Shown here: positions 16,802 through 25,791 of the stretch, piece by piece
Numbering within the stretch: the stretch's first letter is position 1
How the letters are laid out: each line of letters opens with the position of its first letter
Position numbers and translations under genes: made by a program
Assembly (NCBI GenBank): GCA_963743275.1
Contig: CAVUPB010000011.1
Location: 62,001-126,000, forward strand
Source: JALYLC01 sp963743275
GTDB lineage: Bacteria > Actinomycetota > Thermoleophilia > Gaiellales > JALYLC01
Direction: 5' to 3'
DNA length: 64,000 nt
Notes under the pieces: generated by a model
The model's database searches: none
The model's input: only the letters and a program-made list of their open reading frames with translations
Told to the model about the DNA's origin: nothing

Positions 16802-18910
16802 TGGTGAACTTCAGCGCGATGCGACGCAGCATCCCCTCGCTCGACGGTTCGCCGGCGACGTTCGGAAACGCCCCCTGGATCGGCGCGAACTTCTGGTCGC
16901 GCAGCGGCGGGCCGCGCATGTGGCAGCGCTACGACGCCGCCGTCGTCCGGCAGGAGCTCGCGGTCCTGAGCGAGCACGGCTGCAACGTCACGCGCTCGTT
17001 CCTCTACTGGCCCGACTTCGTGCCCGAGCCCGAGCGGCTCGACGAGGATTGCCTCGAGCGCTTCGCGGACTTCCTCGCCGCCCACGCCGAGCTCGGCCTC
17101 GGCACCATCCCGACGTTCATCGTCGGGCACATGTCCGGCGAGAACTGGGATCCCCCGTGGCGTGCCGGGCGCGATCTCTACCGCGACGTCTGGATGGTCT
17201 CCCAGCAGGCGTGGTTCGCCGCCGAGATCGCCCGGCGCTTCGGGGGCCATCCCTCCGTGGCGGGCTGGCTGGTCTCGAACGAGATGCCGCTCTACGGCGG
17301 CCCGGCGACGAGCGAGGAGATCACCGCGTGGGCGCGCATCGTCGTCCAGGCCGTGCGCTCGGCCGGGGCGACCCAGCCGATCTCGCTCGGCGACGGCGCC
17401 TGGGGCGTCGAGGTCTCCGGGAGCGACAACGGCTACTCGCTGCGGCAGCTCGCGCCGCTCGTCGACTTCATCGGGCCCCACGTCTACCCGATGCAGGACG
17501 ACGAGGTGCGCCAGTTCCTCGCTCCGGCGTTCGCGTGCGAGCTCTGCGCGGGCTTCGGCAGGCCCGTCGTGCTCGAGGAGTTCGGGGTGAGCTCCGACTT
17601 CGCGTCCGACGCGCACGCGGCCGACTACTACCGCCAGGTCCTGTACACGACGCTGCTCGCGGGCAGCCGCGGCTGGCTCGCCTGGAACAACTGCGACTAC
17701 GACGACCTGCTGCGACCAGGACCCCTACCGCCACCACGTCTTCGAGATGCACTTCGGGCTCACCGATCGCCACGGGCGCCCGAAGCCGCAGCTGCGCGTT
17801 CTCGGCGAGTTCGCCCTGCTCGTGCGCGAGCTCGCCGAGACCGGGTGGGAACGCGTCGCCGGCGACGTGGCGCTCGTGGTGCCGGAGCACTTCGAGCGCA
17901 TCCTGCCGTTCACCGAGAGCGCCTACCGCGGCGACATCCGCGACAACCTGCTGCAGGCGTACGTCGCCTCGCGCGAGGCGGACCTGCCGGTCGAGCTGCT
18001 GCGCGAGCGCGACGGCATCGCCGCCGGAGCGCGCCTCTACCTCGCCCCGAGCGCGAAGCTGCTGACGGCGCCCGGGCTTCTGCGCCTGCGCGATCTCGCG
18101 ACCTCCGGCGCGACCGTCTACGTCTCCTACTTCGCGGGCAGCACCGGCAACCAGCGCGGGCCGTGGCTGACCTGGCTCGACGAGATCTTCGGCGTGCGCC
18201 ATGCGCTGCGCTACGGGCTCGTCGACCCGATCGCAGAGGACGAGGTGACGTTCGAGTTCGTCGCGGGCGTGGGCGACATCGAGGCGGGTACCCGCCTCGC
18301 GTTCCGGGTCGGCGGCGAGCCCAGCGCGCGCTCCTACCTGCCCGTCGAGCCCGCCGGGGCCGAGGTCGTCGCGGTCGACGGGCACGGGCGCCCGGCGCTG
18401 CTCCGGCACGCGCTCGGCGCCGGTGCGACGTTCCTCTGCACGTACCCGCTCGAGCACTTCGCGGCGCGCACGCCGCACGCGAATCCCGAGAGCACCTGGC
18501 GCGTCTACTCGGCCCTGGCCGAGGCCGCGGGGGTCTCCCGGCCGGTCCGCGTCGACGACCCGCGCGTGCTCGTCGGGCGCATCGCCGTGCCGGGCTCCGT
18601 GCGCGCGGTCTTCGTCAACACCGCGGAGGTCGCCGTCGCGTGCGAGCCGATCCTGGAGACCGGCGTCGCGCTGCGGCTCGCTCCGGAGGGTCTGACGCTC
18701 GCGGCCCGCGGCGTGGCGGTCGTCGACTGCGACGGCACCCGCGCCGACGAGCCCGCGCCGGCGGCGCCGGCGCGTACGGACTTCCCGCACCCCGAATCTG
18801 CACGACTCCCCGATGCCGGAGCGCCGCGGCCGCGTGAGGATGTCTCGCTGTTCCGTTCGGCGGGGCCTGACGCCGCCGACGCGAGGGGAGGGATGCGCAG
18901 TCCCGAGTAG
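16801..18910 (+). pseudogene. GH5-like (cellulase/mannanase-type) glycoside hydrolase, frameshifted as assembled
   Basis: The TIM-barrel half has the acid/base Glu in WLVSNEMPLY (~157-166) and the nucleophile Glu in VVLEEFGVSS (~256-265). The C-terminal half has a GATVYVSYF segment and a beta-rich tail, as in GH5/GH42-type enzymes with a trimerisation-like domain. The frame shifts near 17710-17715: removing one T from CTGCTGCGAC gives Asp-Leu-Arg-Asp-Gln-Asp and a continuous protein of ~702 residues. No signal peptide, so the substrate is probably an imported oligosaccharide. The start is uncertain: GTG 16801 or ATG 16819, the latter nearly leaderless from the TTGACA promoter. I regard the shift as a likely assembly insertion. 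Confidence 0.8.
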
Positions 18911-19015
18911 GCCGTTTCCGCTCACTTCCACGACGTAGGCCAGTTTGGTAGCGCAGTCCGCCGAGCCGCGATCCCGCGGTTCGCGTAGTCAACGGAATAC
19001 AGGAGGATCACCGAC

Positions 19016-20758
19016 ATGATCCGTATCAGCAGGCGAAGGGCCGCCGCCGGCCTGAGCGTGCTCGCAATCGCCGCGATCGCCGCTCTCGGCTCGGTTGGCG
19101 GGGCGGCCGCGAAGCCGGCCAAGAAGGCGACGCCGAGCGCCCTCTCTCGTCCCGACACGCTGTATACGACGGGCACGCAGTGGGGGACGTACAGCGATCT
19201 CAACCCGTTCAAGACCTGGGATTACGTCCCGGGCGTGATGGGTCTCGTGTACGAGCCGCTCTTCAACTACGACCCGCTCAAGGACAAGTACACGCCGTGG
19301 CTCGCCACCAAGGGCAGCTGGGTGAAGAAGAACGTCTACCGCGCGACCATTCGCACCGGGGTGTCCTGGAGCGACGGCAAGCCGCTCACGCCCGCGGACG
19401 TGAAGTTCTCGTTCGAGACGGGCAAGATCCCGACGGCGACGTTCCATCAGCTCTGGGCGAGCGGTCTCAAGACCATCAAGGTGTCCGGTAACAACGTGAC
19501 GTTCACGTTCGGGACGACGCCGAACTACCAGGAGTTCAACGGCTACCTCTACAACATCCCGATCGTCCCGAAGCACATCTGGAGCGCGTACAGCCCGACC
19601 ACGATCACGAGCGGCAACGTCGCGAACACGAAGAAGATGGTCGGCACGGGCCCGTACACCTACGGCACCGGACTGAACTCCAAGCAGAGCTTCACCTGGA
19701 AGAAGCGCAGCGGCTGGTGGGCCACGGGCGTCTACGGCCTCGACCCCAAGCCGCAGAACATCGTCGATATCTTCAACGGCAGCAACAACGCGTCGCTCGC
19801 GAACCTGCTGGCGGGGAACATCGACCTCAGCAACAACTTCGTCCCCGGCATCAACAAGCAGGTCGGATCGAAGATCCGCACGTACTATCCGAGCGCGCCC
19901 TACATGCTCTCGGGCAACACGGCCTGGCTGGTGCCGAACACGACGAAGGCACCGCTCAACGACCCGCAGTTCCGGCGCGCGCTGGCCGAGTCCATCGACG
20001 TCGGCAAGATCGTCGAGTCCGACTACGGCCACATCGTCTCGCCGGCCAACCCGACCGGGCTCCTGCCCGTCTGGTCGAAGTACATCGACAAGGCGATGGT
20101 GCAGCAGTACGGGTTCTCGTATGACGTCGGCAAGGCCAAGGCGGCGCTCGCGGCCGCCGGCTACAAGGACACGAACGGCGACGGGTACGTCGAGAACAAG
20201 GACGGCTCGGCGATCAACCTCAGCCTGATCGTCCCGAACGGCTGGTCGGACTGGATGACCGCGATCCAGATCATCGCCGACAGCGCGAAGGACGCCGGCA
20301 TCAAGATCACCCCGGCGTTCCCCGACTACAACACGCTGGTCGACGACCGCGGCCACGGCAACTTCGACCTGGTCATCAACAACGACCAGCAGATCGGCAA
20401 CACGCCGTGGACGTACTACAACTACATCTTCCGCCTGCCGCTGTCCGACAACCAGACGACGGTCAACTACGAGCGCTACGAGAACCCGGCCGCCTGGTCG
20501 CTCACGCAGAAGCTCGACAAGGTCAACGACGTGGCCTCGATCAAGAAGATCACGTCGCAGCTGCAGGGCATCTTCCTGCAGGACCTGCCGGTGATCCCGC
20601 TCTGGTACAACGGCATCTGGGCCCAGTGGAACACGTCGCACTGGAAGGCCTGGCCCGCGTCCTCGGGCAGCGGCTCGCAGCACCTCCCGGCGCTGTGGCG
20701 CGGCTACCTGCAGATGGGCGGCATCCACATGCTCTCGGACCTGCAGCCGGTCAAGTAG
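19016..20758 (+). CDS. Family 5 ABC-transporter substrate-binding protein (oligopeptide/oligosaccharide type)
   Basis: 580 residues with an export signal (MIRISRRR, then an Ala/Leu core ending GAAAKPAKK, ~36). No lipobox Cys is visible, so anchoring is unclear. The SBP_bac_5 pattern is plain: VYEPLFNYDPLKDKYTPWLA (~75-95), TPADVKFSFE, and PQFRRALAESIDVGKI (~318-333). AGGAGG lies 9 bases before ATG 19016. Although this family is often called dipeptide-binding, relatives beside glycosidase and LacI genes bind cello- or manno-oligosaccharides, and the neighbours here make a sugar ligand likelier. Confidence 0.92.
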   Translation: MIRISRRRAAAGLSVLAIAAIAALGSVGGAAAKPAKKATPSALSRPDTLYTTGTQWGTYSDLNPFKTWDYVPGVMGLVYEPLFNYDPLKDKYTPWLATKGSWVKKNVYRATIRTGVSWSDGKPLTPADVKFSFETGKIPTATFHQLWASGLKTIKVSGNNVTFTFGTTPNYQEFNGYLYNIPIVPKHIWSAYSPTTITSGNVANTKKMVGTGPYTYGTGLNSKQSFTWKKRSGWWATGVYGLDPKPQNIVDIFNGSNNASLANLLAGNIDLSNNFVPGINKQVGSKIRTYYPSAPYMLSGNTAWLVPNTTKAPLNDPQFRRALAESIDVGKIVESDYGHIVSPANPTGLLPVWSKYIDKAMVQQYGFSYDVGKAKAALAAAGYKDTNGDGYVENKDGSAINLSLIVPNGWSDWMTAIQIIADSAKDAGIKITPAFPDYNTLVDDRGHGNFDLVINNDQQIGNTPWTYYNYIFRLPLSDNQTTVNYERYENPAAWSLTQKLDKVNDVASIKKITSQLQGIFLQDLPVIPLWYNGIWAQWNTSHWKAWPASSGSGSQHLPALWRGYLQMGGIHMLSDLQPVK

Positions 20759-20788
20759 CAGGCCTGCCGGCACATCGCCGAGTGAACT

Positions 20789-20825
20789 CCGCCCCTTCCA
20801 CCGGTAGTCTCGGCGGGAGGGGCGG
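20789..20825 (+). terminator. Strong hairpin between binding-protein and permease genes
   Basis: CCGCCCCTTCC pairs with GGGAGGGGCGG (11 pairs including one G-U) around a 15-base loop. There is no T-run. Such intercistronic hairpins often stabilise the binding-protein message or stop part of the transcripts, so that more binding protein than permease is made. It could alternatively be a full terminator. Confidence 0.5.
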
Positions 20826-20873
20826 AGGTGCGTACGCCCGGCGGGCCGCGGTCGCGAGAATGGAGGAGCGTCG

Positions 20874-21863
20874 ATGAGGAACTACTTCGCGCGCAAGCTG
20901 CTGACCTACGCCCTCACGTTCTTCGTCGCGGTCAGCGTCGACTGGGCGATCCCGCGCTTCATGCCGGGCGATCCGGTGCAGGGGCTCATCTCGCGCATGC
21001 AGGCGCAGCCGGAGTCGTCGCAGGCGCTGACCGGCTACTACACGAAGGCCTTCGGCCTCGACGTGCCGGTCTGGAAGCAGTACCTCAACTTCTGGGGCGC
21101 GCTGCTGCACGGCGATCTCGGCGTGAGCATCTGGCAGTACCCTCGCCCGGTGACCGATCTCATCGTGGAAGCCGCGCCGTACACGCTCGCGCTGCTCCTG
21201 CCGGCGATCCTGCTCAGCTTCTACGCCGGCAACAAGGTGGGGGCGATGGCGGCGCGCCGCAAGCTGCTCGACAACACCGTGCTGCCCATCGGCTACGTGC
21301 TCACGGCGACGCCGTACATGTGGCTGGCGATCGTCTTCGCCTACGTCTTCGGCTCGGTCCTGCGCGTGCTGCCGATCTCCGGCGCGTACAGCTACTCGCT
21401 CCAGCCGGCGTGGACGTTCGAGTTCGCGCAGAGCTTCCTGAGATACTGGCTGCTGCCGTTCTCGTCGCTCTTCCTCGTCGGCTTCGGCGGCTGGGCGATC
21501 GGGATGCGCAACATGATCATCTACGAGCTCGAGGCCGACTACGCCCACTATCTCGAGGCGCTCGGCGCGCCGCGGCGCCTCGTCCGGCGCTACGCCTACC
21601 GCAACGCGCTCCTGCCCCAGATCACGGGGCTCGCGCTGGCGCTCGGCGCCGTCCTCGCCGGCGCGCTCGTGACCGAGGTCGTCTTCAACTACCCGGGCGT
21701 CGGCAGCCTCGTGCTGACGGCGATCCAGAACCGCGACTACTTCCTGCTGCAGGGCATCTTCCTGTGCATCATCGTCGGCGTGCTGATCGCGAACTTCATC
21801 GTCGACATCGCGTACGTGCTGATCGACCCCCGCACGCGCACCGGCATGCAGGGGCACTCGTGA
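20874..21863 (+). CDS. ABC transporter permease (DppB/OppB type)
   Basis: 329 residues, six predicted membrane helices. The N-terminus (YFARKLLTYALTFFVAVSVDWAIPRFMPGDP) and the EAA-type cytoplasmic loop (YLEALGAPRRLVRRYAYRNALLPQ, ~220-243) identify a BPD_transp_1 inner-membrane permease. GGAGGA precedes ATG 20874. Its stop overlaps the next permease start (GTGA). It pairs with the following DppC-type permease to form the channel of the importer. Confidence 0.94.
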   Translation: MRNYFARKLLTYALTFFVAVSVDWAIPRFMPGDPVQGLISRMQAQPESSQALTGYYTKAFGLDVPVWKQYLNFWGALLHGDLGVSIWQYPRPVTDLIVEAAPYTLALLLPAILLSFYAGNKVGAMAARRKLLDNTVLPIGYVLTATPYMWLAIVFAYVFGSVLRVLPISGAYSYSLQPAWTFEFAQSFLRYWLLPFSSLFLVGFGGWAIGMRNMIIYELEADYAHYLEALGAPRRLVRRYAYRNALLPQITGLALALGAVLAGALVTEVVFNYPGVGSLVLTAIQNRDYFLLQGIFLCIIVGVLIANFIVDIAYVLIDPRTRTGMQGHS

Positions 21864-22813
21864 GCGGCGCGCCGGCAGGGCGCTCCGGGGCCGACGTCGC
21901 GCTGCCCGTCGAGTCCGCCGCGAGCGGCGCCGCGCCGGCGCCGCTGGCCGCACCGCCTGCGCATCGCGTGCCTCGCCACGAGATCCTGCGCGTCGCGTTC
22001 GGGAATCCGAAGCTGATGATCGGCGCAGGACTCGTCCTGGCGATGCTGGTGCTCGCCATCATCGGGCCGTTCCTCACGGACGAGTCGCCGCTCAGGTTCG
22101 GCGCCGACCTCGGTGTGCGCCCATCCTCCGCGCACTGGTTCGGCACGACCACGAACGGGCAGGACGTCTTCGCGCAGTTCGTCTACGGCCTGCGGGCGAG
22201 CTTCATCGTGGGCACGCTCGGCGGCGGCCTGGCCGCGCTCATCGGCATGGCCGTGGGGTTCACCGCCGGCTACCGCGGCGGCATCGTCGACGAGATCCTC
22301 TCGATGCTCACGAACGTCGTGCTCGTCATCCCGACGCTCGCGGTCCTGATCACGATCGCCGCCTACGTGACCACGCGCGGGTTCGTGACCGAGGCGCTCT
22401 TCATCGGGGCCACGTCGTGGCCGTGGGCCGCGCGCGCGGTGCGCGCGCAGACGTTCTCGCTCGTCTCGCGCGACTTCATCGACATCGCGCGCCTGAGCGG
22501 GCGGCGGAGCTGGAAGATCATCGCCACCGAGATCGCGCCCAACATGGGCTCCTACCTGCTGATGATGTTCATCCTGCTCTTCGGCGGGGCGATCCTGATC
22601 GGCGCGACGCTCGACTTCATCGGCCTCGGTCCCTCGAATGCGATGTCACTCGGGCTGATGATGAACAACGCCGTGCTCTGGAGCGCGCTGCTGCTCGGCT
22701 CGTGGTGGTGGTTCATCCCGCCGGGCCTCGGCATCATCGGCATCGTCGGCGGTCTCTACGTGATGAACGTCGGGCTCGACGAGGTCTTCAACCCCAAGCT
22801 CCGGGACATGTGA
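21860..22813 (+). CDS. ABC transporter permease (DppC/OppC type)
   Basis: 317 residues. A ~35-residue Ala/Pro-rich cytoplasmic tail precedes the first helix (LMIGAGLVLAMLVLAIIGPF). The DppC signature FGTTTNGQDVFAQFVYGLR lies at ~94-112, and the EAA loop (IDIARLSGRRSWKIIATEIAPN) at ~206-227. About six membrane helices in all. GTG 21860 overlaps the upstream stop and the stop overlaps the ATPase start, so the whole importer is translationally coupled. Confidence 0.93.
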   Translation: MSGAPAGRSGADVALPVESAASGAAPAPLAAPPAHRVPRHEILRVAFGNPKLMIGAGLVLAMLVLAIIGPFLTDESPLRFGADLGVRPSSAHWFGTTTNGQDVFAQFVYGLRASFIVGTLGGGLAALIGMAVGFTAGYRGGIVDEILSMLTNVVLVIPTLAVLITIAAYVTTRGFVTEALFIGATSWPWAARAVRAQTFSLVSRDFIDIARLSGRRSWKIIATEIAPNMGSYLLMMFILLFGGAILIGATLDFIGLGPSNAMSLGLMMNNAVLWSALLLGSWWWFIPPGLGIIGIVGGLYVMNVGLDEVFNPKLRDM

Positions 22814-23766
22814 CCGTGACGCTCCGCGTCGATGAGCTCCGGGTCTTCTACCGCAGCGTCGCGGGCGACGTGCAGGCGCTCGACGGTGCCAGCTTCGAGA
22901 TCGCCGACGGCGAGATCATGGGGCTCGCCGGCGAGTCGGGCTGCGGCAAGTCGACGCTCGGCAAGAGCATCGTCCGGCTCGACCGCCGCATGCGCTACGT
23001 CAGCGGATCCGTCGAGCTCGACGGCGACGAGCTCCCGATCTGGGACGACCACGAGATGAATCGCTTCCGCTTCGCGCGCGTCTCGATCGTCCCGCAGTAC
23101 GCCATGAGCGCGATGAACCCGACGCGCAAGATCGGGCGCATGATCCACGAGCTGCTCGACTCGCGCGGGGTGCGCTACCACGACGTGCTGCCGGAGCTGA
23201 AGCGGCGCCTCGAGCTCGTCGGCCTCTCCGAGGACGTCTTGCACCGCTACCCGATCGAGCTCTCGGGCGGCATGAAGCAGCGCTCGGTGATCGTCATCTC
23301 GACGCTGCTCGACCCGTCGCTGCTGATCGCCGACGAGGTCACCTCGGCGCTCGACGTCTCGACCCAGAAGGCGGTCGCCCAGACGCTCGTGGCCTTCCGC
23401 GAGCACGGCTTCGTCAAGAGCATGATCGTGATCACCCACGACATCTCCGTGCTCGCGCAGATCGCCGACACGATCCTCGTCATGTACGCCGGCAAGCTCG
23501 CGGAGAAGGCACCGACCGCGACGATCGTCGAGGCCCCGCAGCACCCCTACACGCGGCTCCTGCTCTCGTCGCTGCCCGAGGTCGGCGTGCGCTACGAGGA
23601 GCACAAGCTGAGCGGCATCCCGGGGACGCCGCCTTCGCTCCTGGACCCGCCGACCGGCTGCCGGTTCCGCGCCCGCTGCCCGCTCGCGTTCGAGCGCTGC
23701 GCCGAGGAGCCGCCCTTCCGCGAGATCGCGCCGGGCCACAGCGTGGCCTGCTGGGCGGTGGGGTGA
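22810..23766 (+). CDS. ABC transporter ATP-binding protein (DppD/OppD type)
   Basis: 318 residues. Walker A GESGCGKST (~37-45), Q-loop VPQYAMSAMNPTR, signature LSGGMKQR (~154-161), Walker B LLIADEVTSALD (~171-182) and switch His in VITHDISVL. The C-terminal oligopeptide/dipeptide extension is present (GIPGTPPSLLDPPTGCRFRARC, ~272 onward, with conserved cysteines). It powers import together with the next gene. GTG 22810 overlaps the permease stop; GTG 22816 is another possible start. Confidence 0.94.
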   Translation: MTVTLRVDELRVFYRSVAGDVQALDGASFEIADGEIMGLAGESGCGKSTLGKSIVRLDRRMRYVSGSVELDGDELPIWDDHEMNRFRFARVSIVPQYAMSAMNPTRKIGRMIHELLDSRGVRYHDVLPELKRRLELVGLSEDVLHRYPIELSGGMKQRSVIVISTLLDPSLLIADEVTSALDVSTQKAVAQTLVAFREHGFVKSMIVITHDISVLAQIADTILVMYAGKLAEKAPTATIVEAPQHPYTRLLLSSLPEVGVRYEEHKLSGIPGTPPSLLDPPTGCRFRARCPLAFERCAEEPPFREIAPGHSVACWAVG

Positions 23767-23770
23767 GCCG

Positions 23771-24670
23771 ATGCTGACGCTGGAGCGGGTTTCCAAGACC
23801 TACCGCGTCGGCGCCTTCGGCGGCCAGCGCCTGCGCGCCGTCGACGCGGTGAACTTCGAGGTCAAGCCCGGCGAGATCGTCTCGCTGATCGGCGAGAGCG
23901 GCAGCGGCAAGAGCACGATCGGCCGCCTGATCCTGCGCCTCCTGCCCGTCACGGAGGGCGCGATCCACTTCGACGGCACGGACGTCTCGGCGCTCGGGCG
24001 CGGGCCGCTCAAGGAGTACTACCGCCACGTGCAGGGCGTCTTCCAGGACCCCTTCAGCGCCTGCAACCCGATGTTCCGCGTCGACCGCGTGTTCTCGATG
24101 ATCCACACGGAGTACTTCCCGGGCGTCGCGCAGACGGAATGGCGCGCACGGGTCGACGCCGCCCTCGACTCGGTCCGGCTCGACCCGGAGCAGGTGCTCG
24201 GCAAGTACCCGCACCAGCTGAGCGGCGGCCAGCTCCAGCGCCTCTTCATCGCGCGCGCGCTGACGCTCGACGTGCGGCTGCTCGTGGCCGACGAGATCAT
24301 CAGCATGCTCGACGCCTCGACGCGCATCGACGTGCTCAACCTGCTCGCGTCCCTCAAGGAACGCGGCCTCGGCGTGCTCTTCATCACGCACGATCTCTCG
24401 CTCGGCAACTACATCAGCGACCGCACGCTGATCCTCTATCGCGGCCGCGTGGTCGAGATGGGGGACACGCGCAAGGTGTTCGCCAATCCGCAGCACCCCT
24501 ACACGCGCATGCTGATCGCCTCCGTGCCCCATCTCCACGAGAAGTGGAAGCGCGACGACGCCGGCGACGCCTGGCGAGCCGCGGCTGCGCTCCCGCATCC
24601 GGACACGATCGCACCCGAGCTCGTCGAGGTCGAGCCGGGGCACTTCGCAGCCGGGGTCGCCGGGGCCTGA
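23771..24670 (+). CDS. ABC transporter ATP-binding protein (DppF/OppF type)
   Basis: 299 residues. Walker A GESGSGKST (~39-47), Q-loop VFQDPFSACNP, signature LSGGQLQR (~151-158), Walker B LLVADEIISMLD (~171-182), switch His in FITHDLSLG. It is the second ATPase of the heterodimer, starting 4 bp after the first. It ends the sugar locus; the next gene (fliJ) follows after 102 bp that hold a sigma-28-like promoter but no clear terminator. Confidence 0.93.
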   Translation: MLTLERVSKTYRVGAFGGQRLRAVDAVNFEVKPGEIVSLIGESGSGKSTIGRLILRLLPVTEGAIHFDGTDVSALGRGPLKEYYRHVQGVFQDPFSACNPMFRVDRVFSMIHTEYFPGVAQTEWRARVDAALDSVRLDPEQVLGKYPHQLSGGQLQRLFIARALTLDVRLLVADEIISMLDASTRIDVLNLLASLKERGLGVLFITHDLSLGNYISDRTLILYRGRVVEMGDTRKVFANPQHPYTRMLIASVPHLHEKWKRDDAGDAWRAAAALPHPDTIAPELVEVEPGHFAAGVAGA

Positions 24671-24714
24671 CAGGCGCCTGCGAGGGTCGCGGGCGACGCG
24701 GCCGGCGTGCGTGC

Positions 24715-24741
24715 TCAATAGCGGTGCTGAGCTGTCGATTA
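24715..24741 (+). promoter_or_regulatory. Sigma-28 (FliA)-like promoter of the fliJ operon
   Basis: TCAA (24715-24718), 15 bases, GTCGATTA (24734-24741). The FliA consensus is TAAA-N15-GCCGATAA, so the spacing is exact. The expected transcript starts ~24 bases before the fliJ ATG. Confidence 0.65.
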
Positions 24742-24772
24742 CGGAACCGGCCACGCGTCCCGGCCCTCGATC

Positions 24773-25222
24773 ATGCCCAGTCGCCGCTTCACCTTCAGCC
24801 TCGAGTCGATCCGCAGCGTGCGCCAGCACACGGAGCTCGTCGCCATGCGCCAGCTCGCCTACGAGCTCGATCGCGCCGCGCAGCTGCACGCAGAGCTCGG
24901 CAGCGCCGAGGCCCGCCTGAACGACGCGTGCGCCGCGCCGGTCGAGGTCTCGACCGCGCGCGATCTGTCTGCGCGCCACGTCTATCGCGAGCAGCGCAAG
25001 CGGGAGCTCGGCGACGCGCGGCAACGTGCCGACGTGCAGGCCGGGCACGTCGCGACGGGACGGGCGCAGCTCGTGTCCGCCACCCGCGATCGCGAGACGC
25101 TCGACAGGCTCGAGGGCCGCCAGCGCGCGGCGCACGACATCCTCGAGCGGCGCGCCGAGCGCACCCACGCCGACGAGGTGTCGCTGGCGATGCGCCGGCT
25201 GCACCTGGGGGGCTCCGCGTGA
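24773..25222 (+). CDS. fliJ: Flagellar protein FliJ
   Basis: 149 residues, almost wholly helical and charged, predicted as a long coiled coil. The opening RRFTFSLESIRSVRQHTELVAMRQLA is typical of FliJ, the stalk-like escort protein of the flagellar export ATPase FliI. FliI normally lies just upstream, but here the upstream genes are a sugar importer, so the export ATPase is encoded elsewhere. The stop overlaps the transglycosylase start (GTGA). The call rests on size, coiled-coil character and position before fliK and flgD. Confidence 0.75.
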   Translation: MPSRRFTFSLESIRSVRQHTELVAMRQLAYELDRAAQLHAELGSAEARLNDACAAPVEVSTARDLSARHVYREQRKRELGDARQRADVQAGHVATGRAQLVSATRDRETLDRLEGRQRAAHDILERRAERTHADEVSLAMRRLHLGGSA

Positions 25223-25791
25223 GCCTCGAATCCGTGCTGGCGCGCATCGAGGCGCTCGTTCCCTCGACCCCGCCCGTCGCGGCGACGGCGCCCGTCCCGG
25301 CGGCGACGACCCCCGCTGCGTTCGCGACCGCGCTCTCCCAGGCGTCTGCCGCTCAGGCTCCGGCCGCGGCTGCGACGGGCGACCAGGCTGCCGCGCCCTA
25401 CCTTGCTGCGATCCGGAAGGCCGGTGCCGCTCACGGCGTCGACCCGCTCCTGCTCCAGGCCGTGATCGCCCAGGAATCGGGCTTCAACCCGAAGGCGACG
25501 AGCCCGGCCGGCGCGCAGGGCCTGATGCAGCTGATGCCCGGGACCGCGGCCGGTCTCGGCGTGACCGATCCGTACGACCCGCTGCAGTCGATCGACGCCG
25601 GCGCTCGCTATCTGAGCAACGACCTGGCGCGCTTCGGCGGCGATCCCAAGCTCGCCCTCGCGGCCTACAACGCCGGCGCAGGCGCGGTCGAGCGCTACGG
25701 CGGCGTGCCGCCGTACGCCGAGACCCAGAACTACGTCCAGAAGGTGCTGGCCCACTACGAGCGCTTGCAGACCCAGGGGAGCGCACCATGA
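25219..25791 (+). CDS. Lytic transglycosylase (SLT domain) of the flagellar operon
   Basis: 190 residues. An Ala/Pro-rich linker (~1-60) is followed by an SLT lysozyme-like domain: catalytic Glu in AVIAQESGFNPKATSPAGAQ (Glu ~81), then GLMQLMP and AYNAGAGAVERYGG. It cleaves peptidoglycan glycan strands and probably opens the wall for the rod and hook. No classical signal peptide is visible, so export may go through the flagellar secretion channel (inference). It overlaps fliJ and fliK by 4 bp each. Confidence 0.9.
   Translation: MSLESVLARIEALVPSTPPVAATAPVPAATTPAAFATALSQASAAQAPAAAATGDQAAAPYLAAIRKAGAAHGVDPLLLQAVIAQESGFNPKATSPAGAQGLMQLMPGTAAGLGVTDPYDPLQSIDAGARYLSNDLARFGGDPKLALAAYNAGAGAVERYGGVPPYAETQNYVQKVLAHYERLQTQGSAP

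Noticed and set aside
16801..18837. A 678-codon continuous frame for the GH5-like gene
   Set aside because: After ~17715 this frame turns into Arg-rich shadow sequence; the family-like sequence continues in the next frame.
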